A stretch of 64,000 nt of DNA from Betaproteobacteria bacterium (GCA_016713125.1 JADJPT010000007.1:93908-157907); one strand, 5' to 3'; positions 41,549-52,451 are shown, counted from the stretch's first letter. A program made the numbers and translations. Notes: a model not told the origin generated them from the letters alone.

Positions 41549-42228
41549 TTTTTCTCCCGTGTCTCGAGCAGGCGGACCATCGCAGTATAGCCGCGCCGGC
41601 GTGCGTGTTCGAGCGGGGTCACGCCGTCGCGGTCGGCGATCTCGCGTCGCGCGCCGCGCTCCAGCAGCAGGCGCACGATCTCGGTGTGGCGCGGGCCGCC
41701 GTCGCCGAGGATCACCGCCTCGAGCAGCGCGGTCCAGCCGAGCCGGTTGACGTGGTCCACGTCGATGCGCGTCTTCAGCAGTTCGCGCACCACTTCGACG
41801 TGGCCGTAGTGGCAGGCCGGGATCAGCGCGGTGCCGCCGTACTGGTTGATGGTGCCCAGGTCGGCGCCGGCGGCGAGTGTCATCTTCAGGATCTCGAGAT
41901 GGCCGCGCACCGCGGCGATCATGAAAGGCGTGCGCGGCACCCGGTCCGGTGCATTGACGTCCGCGCCCGCGGCGATCAGCCGGCGTGCCACCGCGATGCG
42001 ATTCTCGTGCGCGGCGGCGTTGAGCGCGGTCTTGCCCTCGGCGTCGCGCGCGTGCACGCCGGCACCCTGCGCGAGCAGGCGTTCCACGGATTCGAGATCG
42101 CCGCGCGCGGCGGCGGCGATGAGCTGCGCATCGCGTGCGGAAGCCTCGGCCTGCGCGCGGGCGCGGGTCGGCATGCCCGCCGGCAGGCAGGCGAGCGACA
42201 GGAAGCGGAGCAGGGCGCGGCGATGCAT
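41545..42228 (-). CDS. Exported ankyrin-repeat protein
   Basis: 227 residues. A signal-like N-terminus (MHRRALLRFLSLACLPAG) may give export, with a following ARAQAEA. Residues about 35-215 hold five ankyrin repeats: DLESVERLLAQGAGVHARDAEGKTALNAAA, RIAVARRLIAAGADVNAPD, HLEILKMTLAAGADLGTINQYGGTALIPAC, VEVVRELLKTRIDVDHVNRLGWTALLEAV and EIVRLLLERGARREIADRDGVTPLEHA. It is a protein-protein interaction scaffold of unknown partner. Translationally coupled to the solute-binding protein downstream; the pair may act together in the periplasm (inference). Confidence 0.85.
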   Translation of the reverse strand: MHRRALLRFLSLACLPAGMPTRARAQAEASARDAQLIAAAARGDLESVERLLAQGAGVHARDAEGKTALNAAAHENRIAVARRLIAAGADVNAPDRVPRTPFMIAAVRGHLEILKMTLAAGADLGTINQYGGTALIPACHYGHVEVVRELLKTRIDVDHVNRLGWTALLEAVILGDGGPRHTEIVRLLLERGARREIADRDGVTPLEHARRRGYTAMVRLLETREKK

Positions 42229-42248
42229 GCCGCGATGATACGAAAAGA

Positions 42249-42278
42249 CGAGGCCCCGCGGGGGATCGCGGGGCCTCG
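42249..42278. terminator. Intrinsic terminator between ankyrin and Ala/Lys-rich genes
   Basis: A perfect 12-bp stem (CGAGGCCCCGCG / CGCGGGGCCTCG) with loop GGGGAT. On the minus strand it is followed by TCTTTTCG, so it probably ends the Ala/Lys-rich gene transcript (stop at 42297) just before the ankyrin gene start at 42228. Confidence 0.7.
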
Positions 42279-42296
42279 TTTGCTGCGGGAGAAGAA

Positions 42297-42611
42297 TTAC
42301 TTCTTCTCTTCTTTCTTCATCTCTTCTTTCTTCATCTCGGTCTTGGCTTCGGCTTTCGCCTTGCCTTTGGCTTCACCCTTGGCCTCGCCTTTGGCTTTGG
42401 CCTTGGCTTCGCCCTTGGCCTTTTTCTCGGCTTTGGCTTCGGCTTTGGCTTCGGCTTTCACTTCCGCCTTCTTCTCGACCGCGGGGGCGGCCGGGGTGGC
42501 GGGCGCGGCGGCCGGGGTTGCCGGCTTGGCGGGGGTCGCAGGCGTGGCTTGCGCGAGCACGCTGGTCGAGAATGCGGTGGCTGCAATCAGGCCGATGATG
42601 GTGCGGATCAT
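42297..42611 (-). CDS. Exported Ala/Lys/Glu-rich repetitive protein
   Basis: 104 residues from the ATG at 42611, with GGAGGA as ribosome-binding site just upstream. The signal peptide is MIRTIIGLIAATAFSTSVLA. The mature part starts with a Pro/Ala/Thr stretch (PATPAKPATPAAAPATPAAP) and continues as about 60 residues of AEAKAEKKAKGEAK-type repeats, ending EEMKKEEKK. It is highly charged, low complexity and probably disordered; it may bind nucleic acids, cations or envelope polymers. No family recognised. Confidence 0.65.
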   Translation of the reverse strand: MIRTIIGLIAATAFSTSVLAQATPATPAKPATPAAAPATPAAPAVEKKAEVKAEAKAEAKAEKKAKGEAKAKAKGEAKGEAKGKAKAEAKTEMKKEEMKKEEKK

Positions 42612-42728
42612 GTTACTTTCCTCCAATGGTGCGATCCAATCCGGATCGTGTGTCGAATAACGCCGCCGCCTCTCCGGCGTTTACGGCGCTTACAATCTGT
42701 TACTTCTTTGTCACCTCCACGCTCGAGG

Positions 42729-43879
42729 ATGCCGACCATGTCACGCCCGTCGCCGTTGTTCCTGCTCGCCTGGTTCGTCGGACTGGCGGCACATGCGCAA
42801 ACCAATGCGCCGACGGTGAGCAGCGACGAGCACGCGTTCCGCGTCGTCGTCCTCGCGCGCAGCCTGGAGAACCCCTGGTCGCTGGCTTTCCTTCCCGACG
42901 GGCGCATGCTGCTCACCGAACGTCCCGGTCGCCTGCGCGTGGTGCGCGACCGTCGCCTGGACCCGCGCCCGGTGGGCGGCCTGCCGGAAGTCGCGCCGCA
43001 CGGGCAGGGCGGCCTGATGGATGTGGTGCCGCATCCGCGCTTCGCCGAGAACGCGCTGGTGTACCTGGCCTATTCCGAACGTGGCGCGGACGGCTGGGGC
43101 ACCACGCTGGCGCGCGGCCGGCTGCAGGGCGACAGGGTCTCGGGCGAGCGGCTGGAGAACGTCGAGGTGCTGTTCCGCCAGTCGCCCAAGGGCGCGCCGG
43201 CCAGCACTTCGGCGGGCGCATCGTCTTCGACCGTGCCGGCTATCTGTACCTGACCCTGGGCGATCGCGGCGACATGGACCGCGCGCAGAAGCCCGACGAC
43301 CACGCCGGCTCGGTGATCCGGCTGCACGAGGACGGGCGCGTGCCCGCCGACAATCCCTGGGTGGGCAAACCCGGCTGGAAGGCGGAGAAGTTCACGCTGG
43401 GCAACCGCAATATGCAGGGCGCCGCCATCCACCCGCAGAGCGGGCTGCTGTGGACGCACGAACACGGCCCGCAGGGCGGCGACGAGATCAACGTGGTGCG
43501 CGCCGGCACCAATTACGGCTGGCCGGTGATCACCTACGGGGCGAACTACGGCACGGGCACCAGGATCGGCGAAGGCACGGCCAGGCCCGGCATGGCCCAG
43601 CCGATGCATTACTGGGTGCCCTCGATCGCGCCTTCGGGCATGACCTTCTACACCGGCGACAGGTTTCCGAAGTGGCGCGGCGACCTGTTCGTCGGCTCGC
43701 TGAAGTTCGGCCTGCTGGTGCGCCTGAAGCTGGACGGCGAGAAGGTGGTCAGGGAGGAGCGCTTCTCCAGGCTCAACCTGGGCCGCATCCGCGACGTGCG
43801 CGCCGGCCCCGACGGCTACCTCTACCTGCTGACCGACGAGCGCGACGGCGTGCTGGCGCGGCTGGAGCCGGCCGGCTAG
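42729..43879 (+). CDS. PQQ-dependent aldose sugar dehydrogenase-like protein (YliI-type, one frameshift)
   Basis: Reconstructed length about 383 residues, as in YliI/Asd. Exported by an N-terminal signal (SPLFLLAWFVGLAAHAQ). Six-bladed beta-propeller dehydrogenase of the soluble glucose dehydrogenase family: VVVLARSLENPWSLAFLPDGRMLLTERPGRL, GQGGLMDVVPHPRFAENALVYLAYS, LTLGDRGDMDRAQ, FTLGNRNMQGAAIHPQSGLLWTHEHGPQGGDEIN (with the catalytic-region histidine) and YGWPVITYGANY. It oxidises aldoses with PQQ as cofactor. One base is missing near 43199, joining KGAP to GQHFGGRIVFDR. No pqq genes are in the window, so the cofactor must come from elsewhere. Confidence 0.85.
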
Positions 43880-43917
43880 CCTGGGTGCGGGGCGGCCCCG
43901 GATAGCCCGATTCTCGC

Positions 43918-43923
43918 TATAGT
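43918..43923 (+). promoter_or_regulatory. -10 box upstream of ettA
   Basis: TATAGT at 43918-43923 lies 68 bp before the ettA ATG. A small hairpin GCGTTG-TCG-CAACGC (43931-43945) is in the predicted leader. No clear -35 box is seen, so the site is weak evidence. Confidence 0.35.
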
Positions 43924-43985
43924 GGCGCCCGCGTTGTCGCAACGCCTCATCTACACATACGCCGTTCAGGCGATCAGGAACCCCC

Positions 43986-45653
<1,668 letters not shown>

Positions 45654-45689
45654 GCCGTCGCCGCGCCCGGGCCCGCAGGTTCTGCCGGT

Positions 45690-46118
45690 TCAGGCGGCGG
45701 GAAAATCGGCCGGCGCGACGATGGCGAAACGGCCGTGCCGCGCGGCGGCGCGTGCCAGCATCAGCAGCGCCTTGTCCTTGCTGATCAGCCAGCGCGCCCC
45801 CGCGCGCCAGGCCAGGTCGAGGAACTTCTGGTCGTCGGGATCGGCCCGGCAGCGCAGCGGACAGCGCGATTCGGGCCTCGGGTCGTCCTCCGGGGGCTCG
45901 GCGACCCGTGTCGCCCTGCCCGCATACCAGTCGAGCGCCGCCGCCTGCGCGGCGGCGTCGCAGCCGAGTCGGGGATAGGCGAGCACCAGACGCAACTCTT
46001 CCAGCGTCTGCGCGTTCACCAGGGCGTGCAGCGTGCCATCGTCCAGGCCGCGGCGCAGCGCAGCGACGCCGGGATCGGCGAACACCGTCAGGTCCAGTAC
46101 CACGTTGGTGTCGAGCAC
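45690..46118 (-). CDS. PIN-domain protein, VapC-like ribonuclease family
   Basis: 142 residues from a GTG start. PIN domain acidic residues: LDTNVVLDL near the N-terminus, an acidic residue in EELRLVLAYP, and the C-terminal DDQKFLDLAWRAGARWLISKDKALL. It matches the 'toxin component, PIN family' type, RNA cleaving enzymes usually paired with a DNA-binding antitoxin. No antitoxin gene is visible on either side; the region just before the start is the G/C-only tract at 46130-46330, so an antitoxin or a longer N-terminus (WNPRPGI upstream) may have been lost to artefact. Confidence 0.75.
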   Translation of the reverse strand: MLDTNVVLDLTVFADPGVAALRRGLDDGTLHALVNAQTLEELRLVLAYPRLGCDAAAQAAALDWYAGRATRVAEPPEDDPRPESRCPLRCRADPDDQKFLDLAWRAGARWLISKDKALLMLARAAARHGRFAIVAPADFPAA

Positions 46119-46129
46119 GATGCCCGGGC

Positions 46130-46330
46130 GGGGATTCCACGCCCGGGACCCCCCCCGCCCGGTCCGGGGGGGCGGCCGCCGGGCCCCCGCGGCCCCGGGG
46201 GCGCCGGGGGCCCCCCCCGGGCCCGCGGGGGCCCCCCCGGGCCGGGCCGGGGCCCGCCGCCCCCCGCCCCGGGGGCGGCGGGCCCGCCGCGCCGCCGCCC
46301 CGCCGGCCAGACGCGGGCGGGGGGGAGGAT
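46130..46330. repeat. G/C-only low-complexity tract (probable assembly artefact)
   Basis: About 200 bp made almost only of C and G runs (CCCCCCCC, GGGGGGG, GGGCCCCCGGGG-like blocks) without coding pattern, lying between the PIN gene start and the methyltransferase gene end. It resembles the tract at 30994-31150 in composition and in cutting off a neighbouring gene end. I suspect low-quality or fill-in sequence. Confidence 0.7.
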
Positions 46331-46343
46331 CATGACGCGCCGG

Positions 46344-47888
46344 CTAGGCGATGCCCAGCGCCTTGAGCACCGGCAGGCGCCCGGTTTCGAACTGCGCCGC
46401 CTGGATCTCGAGTTCCTTCAGGTTCTCTTCGGGCGAGTCGATGGCCTTGCCGGCCTTGACCAGCCGTTGTCCCTGCGCCTGCAGCGTGTCCCAGGCGAAG
46501 CGGGTCCATTCCGAGCGCTTTCTGGCGCCCTGCTGCATGCTGAGCAGGAACAACTGCTGGAAACGCAGCACGGGGATGCCGATGCCGGTCACCGGCGAGG
46601 CGAGGATCTCGACCTGCTCGGACACGCGCGCGCGGGCCAGCAGGTGATCGTTGAGCGCCTTGCAGCGCTGGCTCGCCTTGTCGATGGCGGCGCGCGGCTG
46701 CGCGGTGTGCGCGAAGCCGGTGCCGCACAGCACCTGCATGCCCTGCACGATCTGTCCGTAGGGGATCTTCCTGCAGCGCGGATCGGCCTGCAGTTCGCGC
46801 ACGGTCCTGGGCGCACCGGCCTTGTCGGCCATCGCCTCGATCAGCGGACGGTAGATGTTCTCCTGCAGGTTGATTTCGCCGCCGCCCACCGCCAGCTTCA
46901 TGGGAATGTCGGCCGGCGGGCTGAGCAGCATGAAGGGCGTGTCGAGCAGCCGCTCCTTGCGCCCGGCCGGGGCGATGTGCAGCGGGCCTTTGACGAACAG
47001 GTCGCGCCGGAAGCGCTGGTTGCTGAGATAGTCGACGGCGGTCTCGTGCATCAGCGGGTCGGTGATTCCGCTCAGCACCTTGCGTGCCGGCTCGGGCAGC
47101 GTGTCGCGCTGCACCGGATCGAGCAGCGTCGCGGTGCCCGCGAAGGTGAGCTTGGCCTCGGTGAACGCCTGGGCGACTTCGGCGAAATACATGGGCTGCC
47201 AGTCGCGGTTGAAGTACTCGTGCGCGAGGTAGTTGCGGCCCTGGGTATGCACGCGCTTGAGCCATTCCACGCTGGATGGATGCGCACGGAAGTAGCCGCT
47301 GCCCGCGTCGGCCAGCGATTGCGCGAAAGCGAGCGCCTCGTCGATGCGCTGCGGCAGTGCGCGCGACGTGCCGGCCCGCTCGGCATGCATGGCCATCAAC
47401 TGGCGCAGCGGCATGTCGACAGACCAGCCCGGCTGGCAGTTGTAGCTGATGTAGAGCACGCCGCCCACGCCCAGCTTGCGGCGCACCAGGTCGACGATGG
47501 TCGCGCGGTTCTCGGCCGACACCCAGGACCAGGTGCCGTGCAGGGCGATGACGTCGAACTCCGGCAGATCGGGCTGATCCAGCAGTTCCTCGAAGGAGGC
47601 GTCGAAGATGCGCGCGCCGCTGCCCGCGGCGGCCGCCAGGTGCTGGGCGTTGCGCGCCTGCGCGGGATTGAAATCGGTGCCCCAGAACTCGCCTTCGCCG
47701 GCGGCGGCATGCACGTTCAGCGAGAGGCCCTGGCCGCAGCCCAGCTCGAGGTAGCGCAGCGGACGTTCGCCGATTGCCGTGGAAACGCCGGCCACCGTGG
47801 CGGCCAGCGCCATCGAGGAGGGCGCCAGTTCGCGGTAATAGCCGTGCGGGTAGTCGATCTCGGTGACGTATCCGGAAGTCCAGTTCAT
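46344..47888 (-). CDS. SAM-dependent methyltransferase with C-terminal regulatory domain
   Basis: 514 residues. The N-terminal methyltransferase domain has the S-adenosylmethionine motif I YLELGCGQGLSLN at 47-59, then FWGTDFNPAQARNAQHLA, and FDVIALHGTWSWVSAENRA in place of motif II. The C-terminal half (about 215-510) looks like the 'methyltransferase regulatory domain' found in homologues, with FVKGPLHIAPAGRKERLLDTPFMLLSPPADIP. The methylated target is unknown; related proteins sit in polysaccharide or glycan loci. The ATG at 47888 is the start. It is co-directional with a DMT permease 121 bp upstream. Confidence 0.85.
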   Translation of the reverse strand: MNWTSGYVTEIDYPHGYYRELAPSSMALAATVAGVSTAIGERPLRYLELGCGQGLSLNVHAAAGEGEFWGTDFNPAQARNAQHLAAAAGSGARIFDASFEELLDQPDLPEFDVIALHGTWSWVSAENRATIVDLVRRKLGVGGVLYISYNCQPGWSVDMPLRQLMAMHAERAGTSRALPQRIDEALAFAQSLADAGSGYFRAHPSSVEWLKRVHTQGRNYLAHEYFNRDWQPMYFAEVAQAFTEAKLTFAGTATLLDPVQRDTLPEPARKVLSGITDPLMHETAVDYLSNQRFRRDLFVKGPLHIAPAGRKERLLDTPFMLLSPPADIPMKLAVGGGEINLQENIYRPLIEAMADKAGAPRTVRELQADPRCRKIPYGQIVQGMQVLCGTGFAHTAQPRAAIDKASQRCKALNDHLLARARVSEQVEILASPVTGIGIPVLRFQQLFLLSMQQGARKRSEWTRFAWDTLQAQGQRLVKAGKAIDSPEENLKELEIQAAQFETGRLPVLKALGIA

Positions 47889-48009
47889 GCGGGTCGCTCT
47901 CGATGGGGAAAGGCATTATAGGCGGCGGTCCGCGCCACCTTTCCGGGCCAGGCGTCAGCGAGTGTCAGCGCGTGTCGGCGCACGGCGGCGGCAGGCCGGC
48001 TGCGTGGCT

Positions 48010-48927
48010 TCAGCGAACCAGGGCGACCAGCGCCACGCCGAGCACCAGCAGCGCCAGGCCGGTGATCTCGGTGCCGGTCAGCCGTTCCTTGAACAGCCTG
48101 CGCGAGATCGCCGAGCTGAACAGCAGCTCGACCAGTCCCAGCGTGCGCACGTGGGCGACCGGCTCGATCGCCATCGCGGTGAACCAGCCGGCCGAGGCCG
48201 CCGCGCCCATGAAGCCGGCCAGCAGGGAGGCGCGCCAGGCGCGCAGCACGCGCGCCACGGTCTGCGGCGCGCGCGCCAGCAGCCAGCCGCCCAGCACCGC
48301 GGTCTGCAGGGTCTGCGCGCACACCAGCGTGAAGGCGGCGGCGATCATGAAGGACGCGCCGTCCAGCGCCAGCGCCGCACCGCGAAAGCCCACCGCCGAG
48401 AGCGCGAATCCCGCGCCCGAAGCCAGTCCGAGCAGCGCGGGGCGCGCGGTCCAGCCGGCCAGAAGAGTGCGTATCGGCCGTTCGCGGTCCGCCGGAGACA
48501 TCAGCAGCACGCCCAGCGTGCCGCAGGCCACGGCGAAGCCGCCGGCGGCGGTGAGCGCATCGCCGAGGAACACGAAGCCGAACAGCGCCACCTGGATGAT
48601 CTCGGTCTTCGAGTAGGCCACGCCCAGCGTGAAGTTGCGCTCGGCCATGGCCGCCAGCAGCAGGGCGGTGGCGACGATCTGGCCCAGCGCGCCCAGCGTG
48701 AGCCAGGCAGCGAAGCCGGGGTTGGGTGCCGGCAGAGGCTCGCCGGTGTAGGCCATCACCAGCGCCAGCCAGGCCAGCGCGAAGGGCAGACCGTACAGGA
48801 AGCGCACCAAAGTGGCGCCCAGCGTGCCCAACTGCGCGGTGAGCTGCTTCTGGGCGACGTTGCGCAGCGTCTGGGCAAAGGCCGCCCAGACGGTGACGGG
48901 GATCCACAGCCAGTCGGCGTGTGTCAT
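48010..48927 (-). CDS. DMT superfamily EamA-type permease
   Basis: 305 residues with about 10 helices. First helix ADWLWIPVTVWAAFAQTLRNVAQKQL is of the EamA/DUF6 type seen in quinate- or multidrug-like exporters, and the repeat ends are GGFAVACGTLGVLLMSP and ITGLALLVLGVALVALV. Substrate unknown. Its stop is about 120 bp before the methyltransferase start, with nothing recognisable between, and it starts about 70 bp after the small-protein gene at 49001. Confidence 0.85.
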   Translation of the reverse strand: MTHADWLWIPVTVWAAFAQTLRNVAQKQLTAQLGTLGATLVRFLYGLPFALAWLALVMAYTGEPLPAPNPGFAAWLTLGALGQIVATALLLAAMAERNFTLGVAYSKTEIIQVALFGFVFLGDALTAAGGFAVACGTLGVLLMSPADRERPIRTLLAGWTARPALLGLASGAGFALSAVGFRGAALALDGASFMIAAAFTLVCAQTLQTAVLGGWLLARAPQTVARVLRAWRASLLAGFMGAAASAGWFTAMAIEPVAHVRTLGLVELLFSSAISRRLFKERLTGTEITGLALLVLGVALVALVR

Positions 48928-49000
48928 GGAACCGGCAGCGGATCCGGATCGAGCGGATCGCCCGCGCGCCGCCGGCAGGGCGGGCGCGGACGGAAACCCG

Positions 49001-49354
49001 TCAGTCCATCAGCTTGCGCAGGACGTGGCGGCGGTTCTTGGTGAACGGGCGCACGTGCGTGGGCCAGCGGCCGGCATCGACCGCCTTGGCCCACCCGGCC
49101 TCGATCAGTACTTCCGGGTACTCGAGTTCGTAGACCGCCATGTAGGTCGGTTCGCCTTCCATGACGATGCTCTTCACTTCCCCGCCCAGCGCCATCTTCA
49201 GGGGCTCCATCTTGTAGCGGTGCGCCGACACCACGCCCTTGACCTCGCGCATCATCGGGATGTGCTCGGTGTCGTAGACCTCGTTGAAGATCGCTTCCTT
49301 GTCGGCGTCGACGTCCATGCTGACGGTGAGGATGTACTTGGCTTTGCCTGCCAT
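49001..49354 (-). CDS. Conserved small protein, DUF4286-like ferredoxin-fold
   Basis: 117 residues. KYILTVSMDVDADKEAIFNEVYDTEHIPMMREVKGVVSAHRY has the look of a dimeric alpha/beta-barrel (DUF4286/EthD-like) in which a histidine in EHIP is conserved. The rest (YMAVYELEYPEVLIEAGWAKAVDAGRWPTHVRPF) is the second half of the repeat. Function unknown; such proteins may act as small degradation enzymes. GGAAAGCACC precedes the ATG at 49354, supporting this start. It lies 54 bp downstream of the short-chain dehydrogenase gene on the same strand and is probably co-transcribed with it. Confidence 0.75.
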   Translation of the reverse strand: MAGKAKYILTVSMDVDADKEAIFNEVYDTEHIPMMREVKGVVSAHRYKMEPLKMALGGEVKSIVMEGEPTYMAVYELEYPEVLIEAGWAKAVDAGRWPTHVRPFTKNRRHVLRKLMD

Positions 49355-49408
49355 GGTGCTTTCCTTTCGCTTGCGATTGCGTGTTGGGGTGGAGGGGAAA
49401 CGTGTGCG

Positions 49409-50164
49409 TCAGCCGCGGCCGACGAACGGCATCTTGGTGGCCATCACGGTGATGGTCTGCACGTTGGCGTCCAGCGGCAGGTTGGCCATGTACAGCACGG
49501 CGCTGCCGACATGGGCCACGTCCATGCGCGGCTCGACGATGGTCGTGCCGTTGGCCTGCGGCACGCCCTTGGTCATGCGTTCGGTCATTTCGGTCGCGGC
49601 GTTGCCGATGTCGATCTGCCCGCAGGCGATGTCGTGCTGGCGGTTGTCCAGCGAAATCGACTTCGTCAGCCCGGTGACCGCGTGCTTGGTGGCGGTGTAG
49701 GGCGCCGAGTAGGGGCGCGGCGCATGCGCCGAGATCGAGCCGTTGTTGATGATGCGTCCGCCCTTGGGCGACTGCGCCTTCATGATGCGGATCGCCTCCT
49801 GCGAACACAGGAACATGGCCGTCAGGTTGATGTTGACGACCGCCATCCACTGCTCGTAGCTGAGGTCTTCCATCGGGATGGCCGGCGCGCCCATGCCGGC
49901 GTTGTTGAACAGCACGTCCAGCCGCCCCCACTTCTCCTTCACGGCGGCGAACACGCCCTGGACCGCCTCCGGCCTGGCCAGGTCGGCGGGCAGCGCCAGG
50001 GCGCGCTCGCCGGCGCCGGAATCGGCCGCGGTCCTGTCCAGCAGTTCCTTGCGGCGCCCGACCAGGGCCACGCAGTAGCCGTCCTTCAGCAGCGCGAGCG
50101 CGGCGGACTTGCCGATGCCGGTGCCGGCGCCGGTGACGATGGCGACTTTCTGTACGGTGCTCAC
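49409..50164 (-). CDS. Short-chain dehydrogenase/reductase
   Basis: 251 residues. Classical SDR: nucleotide-binding [53 protein letters not shown], catalytic serine in [31 protein letters not shown] with the YxxxK pair, and a conserved asparagine. It reduces a carbonyl or oxidises an alcohol with NAD(P)H; the substrate is unknown. A GTG at 50164 is used, as the frame opens only a few codons upstream. Likely an operon with the DUF4286-like gene downstream. Confidence 0.88.
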   Translation of the reverse strand: MSTVQKVAIVTGAGTGIGKSAALALLKDGYCVALVGRRKELLDRTAADSGAGERALALPADLARPEAVQGVFAAVKEKWGRLDVLFNNAGMGAPAIPMEDLSYEQWMAVVNINLTAMFLCSQEAIRIMKAQSPKGGRIINNGSISAHAPRPYSAPYTATKHAVTGLTKSISLDNRQHDIACGQIDIGNAATEMTERMTKGVPQANGTTIVEPRMDVAHVGSAVLYMANLPLDANVQTITVMATKMPFVGRG

Positions 50165-50268
50165 GATGCGGCCCCCCGGGGGTGTGCGAAGAGGCCGAAT
50201 GTTACCGCGCCGCGGCGGCGGGAGACCAACCCGGCTCGAAACCGTCCTGGCGCGGTTCGCGGACGCGC

Positions 50269-52451
50269 CTAGCTTTCCCGGAATTCCACCAGCTCGATGC
50301 GGTCGGACTGCATCACCCGGTTCGCGCCGCGCTGGCGGAACTGCTCGGAGACGATGGGACGACGGCATTTGTCCGGCGCCATCCAGTGCGTGAAGCGCAG
50401 CCGCACCGGCACCCCGTGGATGCCGCCTTCCCCTTCGACCTTGTAGCAATCGAAGGTGCCGGCCGGCACGCTCACCGATTCGCGCGCGACCACCTTGTAA
50501 TCCAGTTCCGCGTCGCCTTCCTTGCCGCTGGCATCGACGGTCCTGTAGCGGGTGGTCCACTTCCTGCCGACCGCATACTCCAGCGGGTAGTGCTGCACGC
50601 CGAAGACGCGGCGGCCCTGGGGATTGCGCGTGATGTTGCCGAGCAGGTCGGTGGCAAGGCGACCGTCGTTGTAGACCACCTCGTTGTCGGTGATCTCGGT
50701 GATCCTCTGCATTTGCCTGCGTGTTTCGAGCTTGGTGTACAGATCGAGCACACGGAATCGATACAGGTCACCCACCCTGAAGGCGGTGTTGGCGCGCGCC
50801 GTGCCCTTGGTGTGGGGTTGGCCGAAGAGTTGACGATCTCGACGCGCTGCTCGCCCTGTCGGGCGAGCAGCTGGTCCAGGCGCAGCTGGGCCAGTTCGGC
50901 GAAGCTGCCGCTCGATAGCTGCGCAGGAACTCCTCGAAAACCCGGGGATCGTTGTTCGATTCGATGCGTTCCCACTGCGCCAGCTGGGCTTCGTAACGGC
51001 GGCGCTTCGCGTCCTCGTCCTGTTCCCGGGCGGCGCGCTCGGCTTCGAGTTTGCGGCGCCGCTCGGCATCCGCGACGCGCTGGCGGGCGCGAGCCTCCTC
51101 TTCCTGGCGGTGGCGCTCCTCGTCGGCACGGCGCAGAACCGCCAGCTGCTCGGCTTCCTTGCGCCGGATCTCGTCTTCGGCACGGCGCGCGGCCTCCCGG
51201 GCTTCCTCGAGTTTCTTCTGCCGCTCGACTTCGGCCAGCCGTGCGGCTTCCTGTGCTTCCTGCAGCTTCTTCCTGCGCTCTGCCTCGGCGAGCTCCTGGC
51301 GGCGCGCTTCCTCGGCGAGCAGGCGCTGGCGCTCGGCTTCGGCGACGCGCTTGCGGCGCAATTCCTCTTCGAGCCTGCGTCGCTGCTCGGCCTCGGCGAG
51401 CTGGCGCTGGCGCAGCTCTTCCTCGAGCCTTTTCTTCTGCTCTGCCTCGGCGATCTGCTTTTGCCGCAGTTCCTCCTCGAGCAGGCGGCGACGCTCGGTC
51501 TCGGCGCGCAGCCGCGCCTGGCGCTCCTCCTCGATCCGGCGTTTGGCCTCCGTCCTCCTTGCGCCGCGCCTCGCGCTCGGCCTCCAGGCGCTGCTGGCGC
51601 GCCGCCCGGCCACCTTGCGCATCTCCTCGGGCAGCTGGAAGTAAGTCGTCCTCCAGCGAGGTGCTCTCCCAGGGGATCTGCAGGCCCTTGGAACTGCGCC
51701 GCACCGACAGGCGCACGCGCTTGAAGATGTCCTCGACCTTGGCGTCGGGCACGCGGATCTCGCGCAACAGGTTCTCGGTGTACAGGCCGTTGTCGCCTTC
51801 GCCGTCGATGGCCACGTTGCCCGGCGCGGTGGCGTAGGCCAGCAGCGTGCCCACCGGCGCGTCGACCTGGCTCAGGCCCTTTTGCTCGACGCGAAAGTCG
51901 CGCCCGAACGGATTGTTGCGGCAGGCGTCCAGGATCACGATGTTGGCCGGGTTGCCGGCCTTGCCGATGAGTTCGAGCAGGCGGCCCAGGTCGAAGGCCT
52001 TGTCGCGCACCTCCTCGAGCTTGTCGATGACGGTGTCCACCGGCAGCAGGTAGTTGCGCCAGGACAGCTGTATGCCGTGTCCGGCGAAGTAGAACAGGCC
52101 CACGGCCTTGTCGCGCGCCAGCTCGCGCCCGTAGGCCTCGATGCGCTCGCGCATCTGCTCGAGCGTGGCGTCCAGCGCGGTGCTCACCGAGAAGTCCACG
52201 GCCTCGAGCTCGGCGCGGATGGCGCGCGCGTCGTTGACCGGGTTCTTGAGCGGGGCGTCGCGATAGCGGTCGTTGCCGATCACCAGCGCCCGGCGCGGCA
52301 GCGCGGCCAGCGAGCCGGCCGATTGCGCGCCCTGCGCGAACAGCCCGAGCGGAAACATCGACCCGCCCGCCGCAACCACCCCGGCCTGCAGCAACCGTCG
52401 GCGCGCAGGGTCATGCGCGCCGGAAAGGCGGCGTGGAGGGCGTGCGTTCAT
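50269..52451 (-). pseudogene. Tat-exported caspase-like (peptidase C14) protein, copy 1, multiple frameshifts
   Basis: First of two tandem copies. Residues 1-45 form a Tat-type signal (ARRRLLQAGVVAAGGSM). The caspase domain follows with catalytic histidine in FYFAGHGIQL and cysteine in ILDACRNNPF. A long charged coiled coil (EEELRQKQIAEAEQKKRLEE and many similar units) is next, then a C-terminal beta-rich domain ([21 protein letters not shown], ending [10 protein letters not shown]). Frames change near 51648, 51607, 51551, 50915 and 50820, all absent from copy 2. Its ATG overlaps the copy 2 stop codon by ATGA. Where intact, the N-terminal 0.9 kb is almost identical to copy 2. Confidence 0.75.
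51455..52400. repeat. Direct repeat, copy 1 (caspase gene 5' half)
   Basis: Near-identical by eye to 53425-54370: only a few substitutions (for example C/T near 52190, A/G near 52264) and the small indels that break the copy 1 reading frame. The unit covers the start of the coiled coil and the whole signal and caspase region. Beyond it, the two genes diverge. Confidence 0.75.

Noticed and set aside
42340..42480. Short GCTTTGGCTTC repeats as a non-coding repeat array
   Set aside because: They are in frame with the Ala/Lys/Glu-rich exported protein and explained by its residue repeats.
42135..42700. Plus-strand Phe/Gly/Leu-rich frame as a membrane protein
   Set aside because: It is the antisense of the Ala/Lys repeat gene, whose minus-strand reading has signal peptide and Shine-Dalgarno sequence.
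45690..46330. A complete toxin-antitoxin pair at the PIN gene
   Set aside because: No antitoxin frame is visible; the adjacent sequence is a G/C tract, so only the PIN protein can be supported.
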